Assembly (NCBI GenBank): GCA_019417325.1
Contig: DXVO01000029.1
Coordinates: 62,001-126,000 of the forward strand
Length of the DNA stretch: 64,000 nt
Direction of reading: 5' to 3'
Source: Parabacteroides sp.
Lineage (GTDB): Bacteria > Bacteroidota > Bacteroidia > Bacteroidales > Tannerellaceae
How positions within the stretch are numbered: position 1 is the stretch's first letter; every line of letters begins with the position of its first letter. Positions 1-8,279 of the stretch are shown here, one piece after another. The position numbers were made by a program, and so were the translations under genes. The notes under the pieces were generated by a model. It was not told the origin of the DNA. It did no database searches and saw nothing but the letters and a program-made list of their open reading frames with translations.

Positions 1-1271
1 ACAAATTCGCAAAGAGCGAAATCTTCCGGAGCCACTTCATAGATACCCAGATTTTCCATCTTATCGATATCATAAGCGATAATTGCTTTCAGCAAATATT
101 CAGGCATGATGTCCATCGGGAATACCTTGTCATACTCGTTCGACATAATCATCGCACGTTTACCTCCTTTGATACGGGCGTCTATTACATATTCTTTATT
201 ACCCATCAACCAGGTAGGATATGAATGGCTTACGCTATATTTTCCAAAACCGGGAACTGCCCATCCGAAAAGTTCATCATTGTCATCGCCTTCCGGAATA
301 ACAGTAATCTGGTTATCGTAAGCACCCAGATAATCGTCCTTATTCACCTTCGTTCCAGTCAGAACGTTACCACTGATGATACGGATATGTTCATTGTCCA
401 GAACTTTTCCTGCAACCAAACTGTTAATTGTGCAACCGGAAATAGCTTTGATATATCCTCTTTCTGTCGTTTCAGAACCAGTCAGCACAACCAAGCGGCT
501 GAAATCAGCAACACCTTTATTGAAAAGACGTCCGATCATGATGACATTGGCAGGATTTACCGTCCAAACCACTTCACCCTTATTTACAGGCTTGATGTGA
601 TTAATCTGTACACCTACATTTCCTGCAGGATGCGGACCTTCCACTTCTACAATTTCAACACCATTTGCTTTAACGGCAGAACCTTTGCGTACACCTACAT
701 ATACCTTACCATCGGTAAGTTTTGCAAGTGCATCCAATCCAACCTGAAAATCAACTTCCTGCCCTTTCAGAATGAAATCGAAATTCGGAGCCAGCGGTGC
801 GGAATAAAATGCAGAAACGAAAATATCACGCGGAGTTTCCGTTGGTACAGCAACAATGTCATAAGGACGTTGTTTGATAAAAGGCCACATACCTCCATTC
901 AGTATGGTCTCCTTTACCTCTTCTCTTTTCAGGGAAGCTACATTCTTTTTACCGAACTCCTCGTATTCGATCTGCGCATCCGGCTTCACAACAATGCTGA
1001 GCACTTTACGCTTCTCTCCTCGGTTAACGGCAGTTACTTCGCCACTTACAGGCGAAACAAACTTGATTTCGGGGCGGTTCTTATCAATCATCAATACAGA
1101 ACCGGCTTTGACTTTTTCACCTGGTTTGGCAACAACTTTCGGCACAATACCGTTATAATAGTCGGGAACGATCGCATAAGTTTCGCTTTTCCCGCCGTTT
1201 AACAGTGCCTCCGAAGCTTTACCCTTCAGATTAATGTCTAAACCCTTTTTAATCTTAATCACATTTGCCAT
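1..1271 (-). CDS. nqrA: Na+-translocating NADH:quinone reductase subunit A, 3' end cut by the window
   Basis: Subunit A of the six-subunit sodium-pumping NADH:ubiquinone oxidoreductase, a membrane complex that couples NADH oxidation to Na+ export. The frame opens at the ATG at 1271 (protein begins MANVIKIKKGLDINLKG, a classic NqrA start) and stays open for 423 residues to the window edge; full NqrA is about 450 residues, so only the C-terminal tail is missing. The remaining nqr genes would be expected beyond position 1. A Bacteroidota -7 element (TACTTTTGC on the minus strand, 1306-1314) lies 35 bases upstream. Family assignment is from recognised sequence. Confidence 0.93.
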   Translation of the reverse strand, partial: MANVIKIKKGLDINLKGKASEALLNGGKSETYAIVPDYYNGIVPKVVAKPGEKVKAGSVLMIDKNRPEIKFVSPVSGEVTAVNRGEKRKVLSIVVKPDAQIEYEEFGKKNVASLKREEVKETILNGGMWPFIKQRPYDIVAVPTETPRDIFVSAFYSAPLAPNFDFILKGQEVDFQVGLDALAKLTDGKVYVGVRKGSAVKANGVEIVEVEGPHPAGNVGVQINHIKPVNKGEVVWTVNPANVIMIGRLFNKGVADFSRLVVLTGSETTERGYIKAISGCTINSLVAGKVLDNEHIRIISGNVLTGTKVNKDDYLGAYDNQITVIPEGDDNDELFGWAVPGFGKYSVSHSYPTWLMGNKEYVIDARIKGGKRAMIMSNEYDKVFPMDIMPEYLLKAIIAYDIDKMENLGIYEVAPEDFALCEF

Positions 1272-1305
1272 GATACAACTAAAATTGTTTATATGTAATT
1301 TTCCC

Positions 1306-1314
1306 GCAAAAGTA
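1306..1314 (-). promoter_or_regulatory. -7 promoter element of nqrA
   Basis: TACTTTTGC matches the Bacteroidota -7 consensus TAnnTTTG exactly. It sits in a divergent intergenic region next to the element serving the opposite gene. No clear -33 TTTG is seen. Confidence 0.5.
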
Positions 1315-1370
1315 AACATTTTTTTATGCTTAAAAGCAGGGAAAAGGAAATAATTAGAGAAATAATTCCA

Positions 1371-1379
1371 TAATTTTGC
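1371..1379 (+). promoter_or_regulatory. -7 promoter element of the DUF5103 gene
   Basis: TAATTTTGC fits TAnnTTTG and ends 18 bases before the ATG at 1398, so the 5' leader would be short. A -33 box is not obvious. Confidence 0.45.
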
Positions 1380-1397
1380 ACCGTCAAAGAAACTGAT

Positions 1398-2672
1398 ATG
1401 AAAAAGAGCGTGTATTGCCTGTTTGTTTTGTGGTTATTTGCCGCCGCCGGCACGACGGACGCACAAGAAAAATACCACACAAACATCAATGGCAAACAAA
1501 TAAAAACATTACAGATCAAAGTTGCCGGGAATATGACTTCAGTTCCTTGTATTCCATTAGGTGGAAACGAGCAAATTGAAATCAACTTCGATGGAATGGG
1601 TAACGGCTATTTAGGCTATGTTTATAAAATTATTCATTGCAACGGGGACTGGACTCCGTCTGGTCTGTCTCCTATCGAATATATGGATGGTCTGCAAGGT
1701 ATGACGATCGATGATTTCGGAAATTCTTTCGAAACAAGTCGGATTTATTCGAACTATCGTCTTTTCCTGCCGAACCAAGATATTCAATTTAAGATTTCCG
1801 GGAATTATGCCTTACAGGTATATAGGGAAGATGATCCGGGGAATATTATGTTTACCGCTTGTTTTTCTATTGTAGAGCCATTAGTCGACATCCAGGCTTC
1901 CATAAGTGGAAACACCGAGGTAGATACGAACCTTCATCACCAACAAGTTAATCTGGATATAGATATGCGGGAGCTCTCTCCCGTAAATCCTGAAACGGAA
2001 CTGAATGTATTTGTATACCAGAACAACCGCCCGGATAATGCAGCACATGTATCGGAACCAACCTCAATCCGGGACAACCGGATTTCTTATACAAACAATC
2101 CTGCCCTGATCTTTCCTGCAGGAAACGAATACCGGCGAATGGATTTCCTCAGTTCCCATCATAATGGATTGCACGTACAGGAAACCAGCGTCCATAAATA
2201 TCAACATCATGCTATACTTATGCCGGATTATAAACGCAGTAACCAGGTCTATCAATACGACCATGACCAGAACGGACGTTTTATTATCCGCTGCGACAAT
2301 TGCATGGATGCAGATACGGAAGCAGATTATTTTATCGTACATTTCACACTGATCAGCGATTCTCTCCCAGGTGGAGACGTTCATCTGAATGGTGGTTTCT
2401 TATGCAATGCCCTGAACAAAAAGAGTAAAATGGATTACAATGCAGAGAAGGGACAATACGAAAAATCTATTTTGCTGAAACAAGGGAACTACGATTACCA
2501 GTATCTTTTTGTCCCAACAAACGGGACAACCGGTAAAACTGCTCCTCTGGAAGGAGATTATTTCCAGACACAAAACGAATACATTATCTACGTTTACCAT
2601 CGTCCGGAAGGTGCCCGCTACGACCGTCTGGTTGGAGTCAAAAAAATAAAAAACGCAATCCCTCTATTTTAA
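1398..2672 (+). CDS. DUF5103 / type IX secretion plug-domain protein
   Basis: Exported 424-residue protein with a signal peptide (residues 1-22, ending around TDAQ). The middle holds the beta-rich DUF5103 region, with the family's NCDWTPS-like stretch (here IIHCNGDWTPS, near residue 80) and FTACFSIVEP around 150-160. Members of this family are annotated as type IX secretion system plug-domain proteins in Bacteroidota. Length fits the family. It stands alone, diverging from nqrA, with a strong hairpin terminator after the stop. The exact role in secretion here is inferred only from family membership. Confidence 0.85.
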   Translation: MKKSVYCLFVLWLFAAAGTTDAQEKYHTNINGKQIKTLQIKVAGNMTSVPCIPLGGNEQIEINFDGMGNGYLGYVYKIIHCNGDWTPSGLSPIEYMDGLQGMTIDDFGNSFETSRIYSNYRLFLPNQDIQFKISGNYALQVYREDDPGNIMFTACFSIVEPLVDIQASISGNTEVDTNLHHQQVNLDIDMRELSPVNPETELNVFVYQNNRPDNAAHVSEPTSIRDNRISYTNNPALIFPAGNEYRRMDFLSSHHNGLHVQETSVHKYQHHAILMPDYKRSNQVYQYDHDQNGRFIIRCDNCMDADTEADYFIVHFTLISDSLPGGDVHLNGGFLCNALNKKSKMDYNAEKGQYEKSILLKQGNYDYQYLFVPTNGTTGKTAPLEGDYFQTQNEYIIYVYHRPEGARYDRLVGVKKIKNAIPLF

Positions 2673-2704
2673 AATCAGAGATCGAAGAATTGTCTAAAAA
2701 ACAA

Positions 2705-2750
2705 AGCAAGCCGGGTTTTGAATCATTCGAAACCCGGCTTGCTCTATTTT
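2705..2750 (+). terminator. Rho-independent terminator
   Basis: A 14-bp perfect stem (AGCAAGCCGGGTTT at 2705-2718 pairing with 2730-2743) is followed by a T-rich tract. It ends the DUF5103 transcript. Confidence 0.85.
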
Positions 2751-2800
2751 TTTAATTCATAACTATGGTTTTCCGAAATCATAGTTATGAATTAAAAAAA
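2747..2800. terminator. Long AT-rich hairpin, probable bidirectional terminator
   Basis: A 21-bp perfect inverted repeat (2747-2767 with 2780-2800) begins with a T run and ends with an A run, so each strand would give a hairpin followed by U residues. It lies between two convergent genes, just past the minus-strand lipoprotein operon. Part of the arm is repeated once more immediately to the right (about 2801-2812). Confidence 0.6.
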
Positions 2801-2812
2801 TGATAGTTATGA

Positions 2813-3493
2813 TTAGTATTTTACCACTCCCGAAAATACCGGGCCTCCAGCTTCTACATCCTGGTCTTTTTCAAACAAGGGTGAATATCGGCCTTCCGGT
2901 AAGTCCCGTAAAACGTAATTGTTACAACGGCGGGCAGCCACCACTTTATCTGTAAGTGCCGTACTCAGGGCAGAAGCCGCCAAGTCAATCAAAGCACCCC
3001 AACCTCCACCTCCGGAGTTAACACTCGTATCCACAGTCAACTCGCCTTTCCTTTCGAACAAAACTTCACGGGTAGCCGTTGATTTCAATACATATTCAAT
3101 ATTCACGGTAATCTTTCCGCCTATAGTAGATTTATCCCATTTATTGATGACCGTAAATAGAACGGCATCAGCTCCCAGAATATTACGGAAAGGAGCCAAG
3201 TCGCCATCAATAAATAATTCGCTGTCGTAAGCACTCTCGCTTTTCAGGAAATCCATCGCTACGAAAGGAGAAATTACATAATAGCCCTTTTCACAAAGAG
3301 GTTTGGCCATTGAAGTATAGAAATACTCTTTGGCATCCACATCTACTGTTTTGTTGATGGGCGGCATAATCAAAATACTCAAAGGCTTATCCTCATACAT
3401 CTTAGGATAATTCTTCTGCCGGGTAACCGTATTGCTTGTCGTACATGAAACCAGCCCGGTTACTATCAATAAAAGATATACTAACTTTTTCAT
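2813..3493 (-). CDS. DUF799 (GNA1162-type) lipoprotein
   Basis: 226-residue lipoprotein with signal peptide and lipobox LVSC (Cys17). The body matches the DUF799/GNA1162 family, small periplasmic alpha/beta proteins that accompany CsgG-like outer-membrane proteins; PPINKTVDVDAKEY and GADAVLFTVINKW are typical. It is the last gene of a four-gene operon and overlaps the preceding gene by four bases (stop and start share ATGA), which suggests translational coupling. A role as envelope assembly partner of the CsgG-like protein is inferred from gene order. Confidence 0.8.
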   Translation of the reverse strand: MKKLVYLLLIVTGLVSCTTSNTVTRQKNYPKMYEDKPLSILIMPPINKTVDVDAKEYFYTSMAKPLCEKGYYVISPFVAMDFLKSESAYDSELFIDGDLAPFRNILGADAVLFTVINKWDKSTIGGKITVNIEYVLKSTATREVLFERKGELTVDTSVNSGGGGWGALIDLAASALSTALTDKVVAARRCNNYVLRDLPEGRYSPLFEKDQDVEAGGPVFSGVVKY

Positions 3494-3834
3494 TCTGAAA
3501 ACCGATTAATAAGACGATCCATAAATACTTTCGACTCAGGATATAACTCCCTCTCCTTTTTCAGCATGGCAACTCCTTCCGCTTTTTTACCGTTTTGCAA
3601 AAGGAAATAACCATATTCCGCACAAATTCCGGGAGCAATTGTTTTCCGGGAACCGTTCGGCTTGTTAATCATTGCTTCGTAAGTTTTCATTAATTGCTCG
3701 GTAGCCTCCGGCGTCTGTTTTTTATAATACAGGTAAGAGGTCGTCTCGTAATTCTTCCAATCATATAAACTGGTAGAAGTCATGCACGAAGTCAACATGA
3801 ACAATGAGAAACCGAATAACAGGATTTTCTTCAT
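3490..3834 (-). CDS. DUF4810 lipoprotein
   Basis: 114-residue lipoprotein: signal peptide and lipobox LTSC (Cys17), then a short helical domain containing LYDWKNYETTSYLYYK and EYGYFLLQNGKKAEG, characteristic of DUF4810. It overlaps both neighbours by four bases. Family members are regularly found between CsgG-like and DUF799 genes, as here; the molecular function is not known. Confidence 0.8.
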   Translation of the reverse strand: MKKILLFGFSLFMLTSCMTSTSLYDWKNYETTSYLYYKKQTPEATEQLMKTYEAMINKPNGSRKTIAPGICAEYGYFLLQNGKKAEGVAMLKKERELYPESKVFMDRLINRFSE

Positions 3835-4169
3835 GGCAATGCAATTTTCTTAGTTTCCTGAGTAGATAAAAATACATCCCGTTCAAAAAGGATTTTTCCC
3901 TGATAGCTAACTACCACATGCCGTTTGCCGGTAGCAACAGCATAAGTATCCCCTTTCACCGTATGCTTGCCTTCTTTTACAACCTTTGCATCAAAAAGTG
4001 TTGTCTTATCAATTGTTACACTCACTGGAGTGCTATACTTATGGGTAGACGTGAAAAATAGAAATGCCTGGTCGGACAATCCTTGGCTGGAAGCCACATT
4101 ACCCACTTTACAACCACTTAACAACAAACAGAAAACGGCGAATATGCCTAAAATATATTTTGTTTTCAT
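3831..4169 (-). CDS. Small lipoprotein of the CsgG operon, function unknown
   Basis: 112-residue lipoprotein with lipobox LSGC (Cys20) and a compact beta-rich body (SVTIDKTTLFDAKVVKEGKHTV). I do not recognise a named family. It overlaps the DUF4810 gene (ATGA) and abuts the CsgG-like gene, so it is made as part of the same envelope operon. A structural or chaperone role next to the CsgG-like pore is inference from position only. Confidence 0.7.
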   Translation of the reverse strand: MKTKYILGIFAVFCLLLSGCKVGNVASSQGLSDQAFLFFTSTHKYSTPVSVTIDKTTLFDAKVVKEGKHTVKGDTYAVATGKRHVVVSYQGKILFERDVFLSTQETKKIALP

Positions 4170-5095
4170 TACTTTATCTCCTCTATATAATAGTTTTGCA
4201 AGTTTTGAGCATCAACAGTCCCCTCTTTCATGGAAACTATCGAGTATTCAGTTTCCGGAGTATCGCCACCAACGGACAAGACTTCCACTTTGCCTACCGT
4301 TTTACCCGGAAGCTCGATATTAATGCCAGTTTGCGGATTTTTCACGGTTTTACCTTTTTCCTTTACTATAAACTGGTTGCCGACTTCTATCCCCTGACTG
4401 TTACCACCTGAAACAATGATAGCATCCGGATCATATGAAAGAAAATAAGCCTTCCACGGTTTGTCCGTACATTTATTGATAATATTTTCAACCAATTGAG
4501 AGATAGCAGCAGAAATAGCTTTGTCGCTCAAGGTTGCATCAAAATCAGCCCTACCACCAACGCCCAAAGTAGACTTTGTTTTCAGTTCGGCATCGCCTTT
4601 TGCCTCATCCGAGTAAATAATCAATCCGGTTGAAGCATCCACCAAACGGATACTGACAGCCGCTTCCACTATCTGAGTTTTAGTCGACGAGAAAACTCTT
4701 ACATCTCCTACGTTCTTACGACCAAACTCTGTAATAGAACCCAATATTAAATAATCGGCTCCTAGTTTCTGGAATCCGCCCTCAGTAGCTTTGGATTCCT
4801 CCATCAATTTATCCAAATCATTACGTTCCAATAATAAGAATTTTCCTGAAGCAGCCAGTTTTGCCGAAAGAATATCGAGTGCCTGTTTACCCATCGGGTC
4901 ATTATTCTTATCGTAGAAAAGTCCTTTGGCGTATTGAGTTTCGTTGCTGAACCGGCTAATCGCAACTTTCCGTTTTAACCCTTTTGTAGACTCAGCCTGC
5001 GTTGAAGTCTGAGGTTCCACTTCTATAACCTTACGCTGTGCATATACACCGGATGCGCACCAGCATAATAAAAGCAAAATAATAATGTTCTTCAT
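4169..5095 (-). CDS. CsgG/HfaB-family outer-membrane secretion protein
   Basis: 308 residues, signal peptide 1-19 (ends VYAQ), no lipobox Cys at the cleavage site, unlike E. coli CsgG. The CsgG signature runs from about residue 40: KVAISRFSNETQYAKG, FLLLERNDLDKLMEE, LGADYLILGSITEFGRK and VRLVDASTGLI-like text. CsgG proteins form multimeric outer-membrane channels for curli or holdfast components. First gene of the operon with three lipoprotein genes; no curli-type substrate gene is adjacent, so the cargo is unknown. It starts at the ATG at 5095, with about 75 AT-rich bases before guanine deaminase. Confidence 0.85.
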   Translation of the reverse strand: MKNIIILLLLCWCASGVYAQRKVIEVEPQTSTQAESTKGLKRKVAISRFSNETQYAKGLFYDKNNDPMGKQALDILSAKLAASGKFLLLERNDLDKLMEESKATEGGFQKLGADYLILGSITEFGRKNVGDVRVFSSTKTQIVEAAVSIRLVDASTGLIIYSDEAKGDAELKTKSTLGVGGRADFDATLSDKAISAAISQLVENIINKCTDKPWKAYFLSYDPDAIIVSGGNSQGIEVGNQFIVKEKGKTVKNPQTGINIELPGKTVGKVEVLSVGGDTPETEYSIVSMKEGTVDAQNLQNYYIEEIK

Positions 5096-5169
5096 ATTGC
5101 TGTAAAATTTAGTGTTTTAGCTATATCCGCAAATATAACTTTTTTATTAAAATTACTTATTAGAAATAC

Positions 5170-6483
5170 TTATTTTTCGTAGACTTTATTTCCTGCCACA
5201 TAGGTAGCAGCAATATTACGGTCGTCGCCGGTTATTTGCAGTCCGAAAAGTTTGTTTTCGAGCGTCCATTTGTCATTTCTCATCAAATATTCTTTCCTTA
5301 ATTGCTGTGCCGGAGTCGCAGCATCATCCAATACAATAAAATCAGCGAATCTGTCCTTCTCAAAAGTTCCTGTTTCATGGTCTATCTGTAGTACAATCGC
5401 AGTTCCCAACGTACATTTATATAATAGCTCCAATGCAGATACGGAATAACCGTTCAACTGTTGGACTTTATACGCCTCTCCCATCGTACGCCACATAGAG
5501 AAAGAGGTACCGCCCGCCACATCGGTAGCCAATACGTTGTGTACATTAGTCCGGTCCGCCTGATGCATATCAAACAAACCACTACCCAGAAATAGGTTTG
5601 ATGTTGGACAATGGGCTATAATAGAACCAGCCTGTGCCAGACGTTCCAATTCCGAAGGAGAAAGATGAATACAATGACCGAACACCGTATGGTCCGTCAC
5701 CAATCCGGCACGTTCATAAACTTCCAAATAATCGGAACAATCCGGAAATAAATCGAGTGTGCTGGCAATTTCTTCTTTATTTTCCGACAGGTGCGTCTGG
5801 ATATATGTATCCGGGTATTCCTTATGCAAAGCACCGGCTTTCAATAATTGTTCAAACGAAGAAGTTATAGCAAAACGAGGGGTTATCACATACCGGTTAC
5901 GACCTTTTCCATGCCATGCTTCAATCAATTGCCGGCTATCATCTATCCCTGTCTCTGCCGTATCAGTCAATCCGTCCGGAGCATTTCTGTCCATCAAGAC
6001 TTTTCCTGTCAGCAAACACATATCCCACTCGGAAGCGACACTAAATAATGTAGATGCTGAACAGGCATGAACCGTGGAATAGGCCATACAGGCTGTCGTC
6101 CCATTCCTGAACAACTCGCTCACAAAAAAGCGGGCTGTCTTTTCCGCCTGTTCCGGAAAAACAAATTCCTGTTCTGCCGGAAAAGTATATCCCTCCAGCC
6201 AGTCCAATAACCGGCAACCATACATGCCAAGCACTTCCGACTGGGGATAATGGATATGCGCATCTATCAATCCCGGCATAATTAACCGGCCCGTATAATC
6301 GGTCACCTCGACAGATTCGCCATAACGTTTCTTCATTTCATCAAATGGTCCGGCATCTACTATACGTTTCTGATGTACTACCAGAGCGCCATCCGGAATA
6401 TAGCGATAGTTTTTCCACCCCGCTTTAGGTGATAGCAGAAAATAAAATACATCACCACGGAATAATTGTATTTGAGTTCTCAT
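5170..6483 (-). CDS. guaD: Guanine deaminase
   Basis: 437-residue amidohydrolase that hydrolyses guanine to xanthine and ammonia in the cytoplasm (purine salvage). Metal-binding motifs of the superfamily are in order: DAHIHYPQ (His76, His78), QTHLSENKEE, FGHCIHLS and ATDVAGG (catalytic Asp). The stretch PGLIDAHIHYPQ is typical of GuaD. Length agrees with the family. Two bases separate it from the upstream cation transporter, so the two are probably co-transcribed. Confidence 0.88.
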   Translation of the reverse strand: MRTQIQLFRGDVFYFLLSPKAGWKNYRYIPDGALVVHQKRIVDAGPFDEMKKRYGESVEVTDYTGRLIMPGLIDAHIHYPQSEVLGMYGCRLLDWLEGYTFPAEQEFVFPEQAEKTARFFVSELFRNGTTACMAYSTVHACSASTLFSVASEWDMCLLTGKVLMDRNAPDGLTDTAETGIDDSRQLIEAWHGKGRNRYVITPRFAITSSFEQLLKAGALHKEYPDTYIQTHLSENKEEIASTLDLFPDCSDYLEVYERAGLVTDHTVFGHCIHLSPSELERLAQAGSIIAHCPTSNLFLGSGLFDMHQADRTNVHNVLATDVAGGTSFSMWRTMGEAYKVQQLNGYSVSALELLYKCTLGTAIVLQIDHETGTFEKDRFADFIVLDDAATPAQQLRKEYLMRNDKWTLENKLFGLQITGDDRNIAATYVAGNKVYEK

Positions 6484-6485
6484 AT

Positions 6486-7382
6486 TTATTCATCTTTTAC
6501 CGGTTCAACATGTAAATTTATATGGGTACCTGCACCGAATTTAGTACGTAATTTATTCTCAATCTCCCGGGTCATTTCATGCGCATGGCTCACTGTCATT
6601 TTTCCATCCACACGAATATGTACCTCGATGGCAAAATCATTTCCGATACGACGGGTACACAAATTATGCGGGTTCTTCACCCCCGGAGTTTCGCTGATGA
6701 CAGTAAGAATATCATCCTCGACTTCCTTCGGTAAGGATTTTTCCAGTAAGTCGTTAATAGCCGGAAGGATTAACTGGAACGATACTTTTATAATCAAGAC
6801 ACTCACAATAACAGCAGCTATAGGGTCCAGCACCCGCCAATTATCCCCTAACAGGATTGCACCGCCGATACCCAAAGCCGTACCAATAGACGACAAAGCA
6901 TCCGAACGGTGATGCCATGCATTTGCAATCGTTGTCTGGCTGTTCTCCTTTCTTCCTACATGGACGGTAATCCTGTAAAGCAACTCCTTTATAAGGATAG
7001 ATATAAAAGCGGCAATCAGAGCAATCATCCGAGGTGCTTCCAATTCTTCACCTCTAAAATAGAAGCCGATAATTTTGTTCGTTCCCTCCCAGAAAAGGCC
7101 GACGCCCACACAAAGCAGAACAATCCCGATAATGGATGTTGCCAACGTTTCATATTTTCCATGCCCATAATCGTGGCTTTCATCTTTCGGTTTGGATGAA
7201 ATATTAATGAATATCAGCACAATAATATCCGTCACAAAATCCGATAGCGAATGCACAGCATCGGCTATCATAGCACTACTATGTCCTATCACACCTGCTA
7301 TAAACTTAAAAACCAGCAGCACAAAGTTCGCAATCGACCCGAGTATGGTAACACGTATGATTTTATTCTTTCTTGTCTCCAT
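6486..7382 (-). CDS. Cation diffusion facilitator family transporter
   Basis: 298-residue inner-membrane metal/proton antiporter of the CDF family (FieF/CzcD type), exporting divalent metals such as Zn2+ or Fe2+. Six membrane segments fill residues 10-205. Metal-site motifs are seen: MIADAVHSLSDFVTD in helix 2 and WHHRSDALSS in helix 5. The C-terminal cytosolic dimerisation domain (about 210-298) contains the VEVHIRVDG-like stretch and HAHE. Metal specificity cannot be decided from the sequence. Probably in one operon with guaD. Confidence 0.9.
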   Translation of the reverse strand: METRKNKIIRVTILGSIANFVLLVFKFIAGVIGHSSAMIADAVHSLSDFVTDIIVLIFINISSKPKDESHDYGHGKYETLATSIIGIVLLCVGVGLFWEGTNKIIGFYFRGEELEAPRMIALIAAFISILIKELLYRITVHVGRKENSQTTIANAWHHRSDALSSIGTALGIGGAILLGDNWRVLDPIAAVIVSVLIIKVSFQLILPAINDLLEKSLPKEVEDDILTVISETPGVKNPHNLCTRRIGNDFAIEVHIRVDGKMTVSHAHEMTREIENKLRTKFGAGTHINLHVEPVKDE

Positions 7383-7499
7383 TAAAAAGGCTTTATATAT
7401 AGCCCCAAATTTACATGTTTATTTGGCAATAATCGAAAAAAAAGTAATTCGGATAATATTATCTGTAATTTGTATACAAACGGTTCGGAGAAATCAGGA

Positions 7500-7508
7500 T
7501 ATTTTTGC
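7500..7508 (+). promoter_or_regulatory. -7 promoter element of the flavodoxin-like reductase
   Basis: TATTTTTGC fits TAnnTTTG and lies 43 bases before the ATG at 7552. It also shows that the open frame upstream of 7552 is not translated, since transcription would start near 7515. Confidence 0.5.
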
Positions 7509-7551
7509 CTTATCAAAAAAGAAGCTTACTATAATAATAAAGAATAAAGGT

Positions 7552-8091
7552 ATGAGCAAGAACGTTTTAATATTATCATCCAGCCCCCGTAGAGGAGGTA
7601 ATTCGGATTTGCTATGTGATGAATTTCTAAAAGGCGCACACGAGGCTGGCAATCAGGTGGAAAAAATCTTTCTGAAAGACAAAACAATCAATTATTGTAC
7701 AGGATGTAGCGTATGTAGCATGTATGGCAAACCCTGTCCCCAAAAAGACGATGCTGCCGGAATTATAGATAAAATGATTGCCGCAGATGTGATTGTAATG
7801 GCTACCCCTGTTTATTTTTATACAATGAGCGGACAAATGAAAACAATGATTGACCGCTGTTGCGCCCGTTATCTGGAAATCAAAAACAAGGAGTTTTATT
7901 TTATCATTGCTGCTGCTGAAAATAATAAACAAATGATGGAACGCACCATCGACGGTTTCCGGGGTTTTCTGGATTGTCTGGAAAATCCAATTGAAAAAAC
8001 AACTATCTATGGCATCGGTGCATGGAAAGTAGGAGAAATCAAAGATACTCCGGCAATGCAAGAAGCCTATGAAACCGGAAAAAATGTATAA
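7552..8091 (+). CDS. Flavodoxin-fold NAD(P)H-dependent oxidoreductase
   Basis: 179-residue cytoplasmic flavoprotein of the NADPH-dependent FMN reductase / iron-sulfur-flavoprotein-like family. The FMN phosphate loop is SSSPRRGGNS (residues 8-17); YCTGCSVCSMYGKPCPQKDD carries four cysteines typical of this clade; ATPVYFYTMSGQMK is the second flavin contact. The frame is open well upstream, but the start at 7552 (MSKNVLILSSSPRR) fits both the fold and the promoter. Redox partner and substrate are unknown. Confidence 0.88.
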   Translation: MSKNVLILSSSPRRGGNSDLLCDEFLKGAHEAGNQVEKIFLKDKTINYCTGCSVCSMYGKPCPQKDDAAGIIDKMIAADVIVMATPVYFYTMSGQMKTMIDRCCARYLEIKNKEFYFIIAAAENNKQMMERTIDGFRGFLDCLENPIEKTTIYGIGAWKVGEIKDTPAMQEAYETGKNV

Positions 8092-8163
8092 ATAATATCA
8101 AGCAGGAAAGCGTTAGAGGAATACATTGATTATTAGAACAATAAAAGAATAAAGTCCCGGTTA

Positions 8164-8202
8164 AATGGAAAGAGTCCGGTACAATACCGAACTCTTTCCA
8201 TT
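8164..8202. terminator. Hairpin between convergent genes
   Basis: A 12-bp perfect stem (AATGGAAAGAGT at 8164-8175 with 8191-8202), with an inner CGGTA/TACCG pairing. It sits between convergent genes where a terminator is expected, but neither side carries a strong T run. Confidence 0.4.
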
Positions 8203-8279
8203 ACCAATTAATGTTTAACCTGTACAACTTTTTGGAGTCACTTCATTTTTTAATAGGCCGGAAACCAAATAATATTTTC

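Noticed and set aside
225..1202. A 325-codon plus-strand frame
   Set aside because: It is the complement of nqrA; its translation resembles no family and the minus-strand frame is unmistakably NqrA.
7192..7551. Upstream extension of the flavodoxin-like reductase gene
   Set aside because: The extension overlaps the cation transporter gene on the other strand and a -7 promoter element at 7500-7508; the fold starts at 7552.
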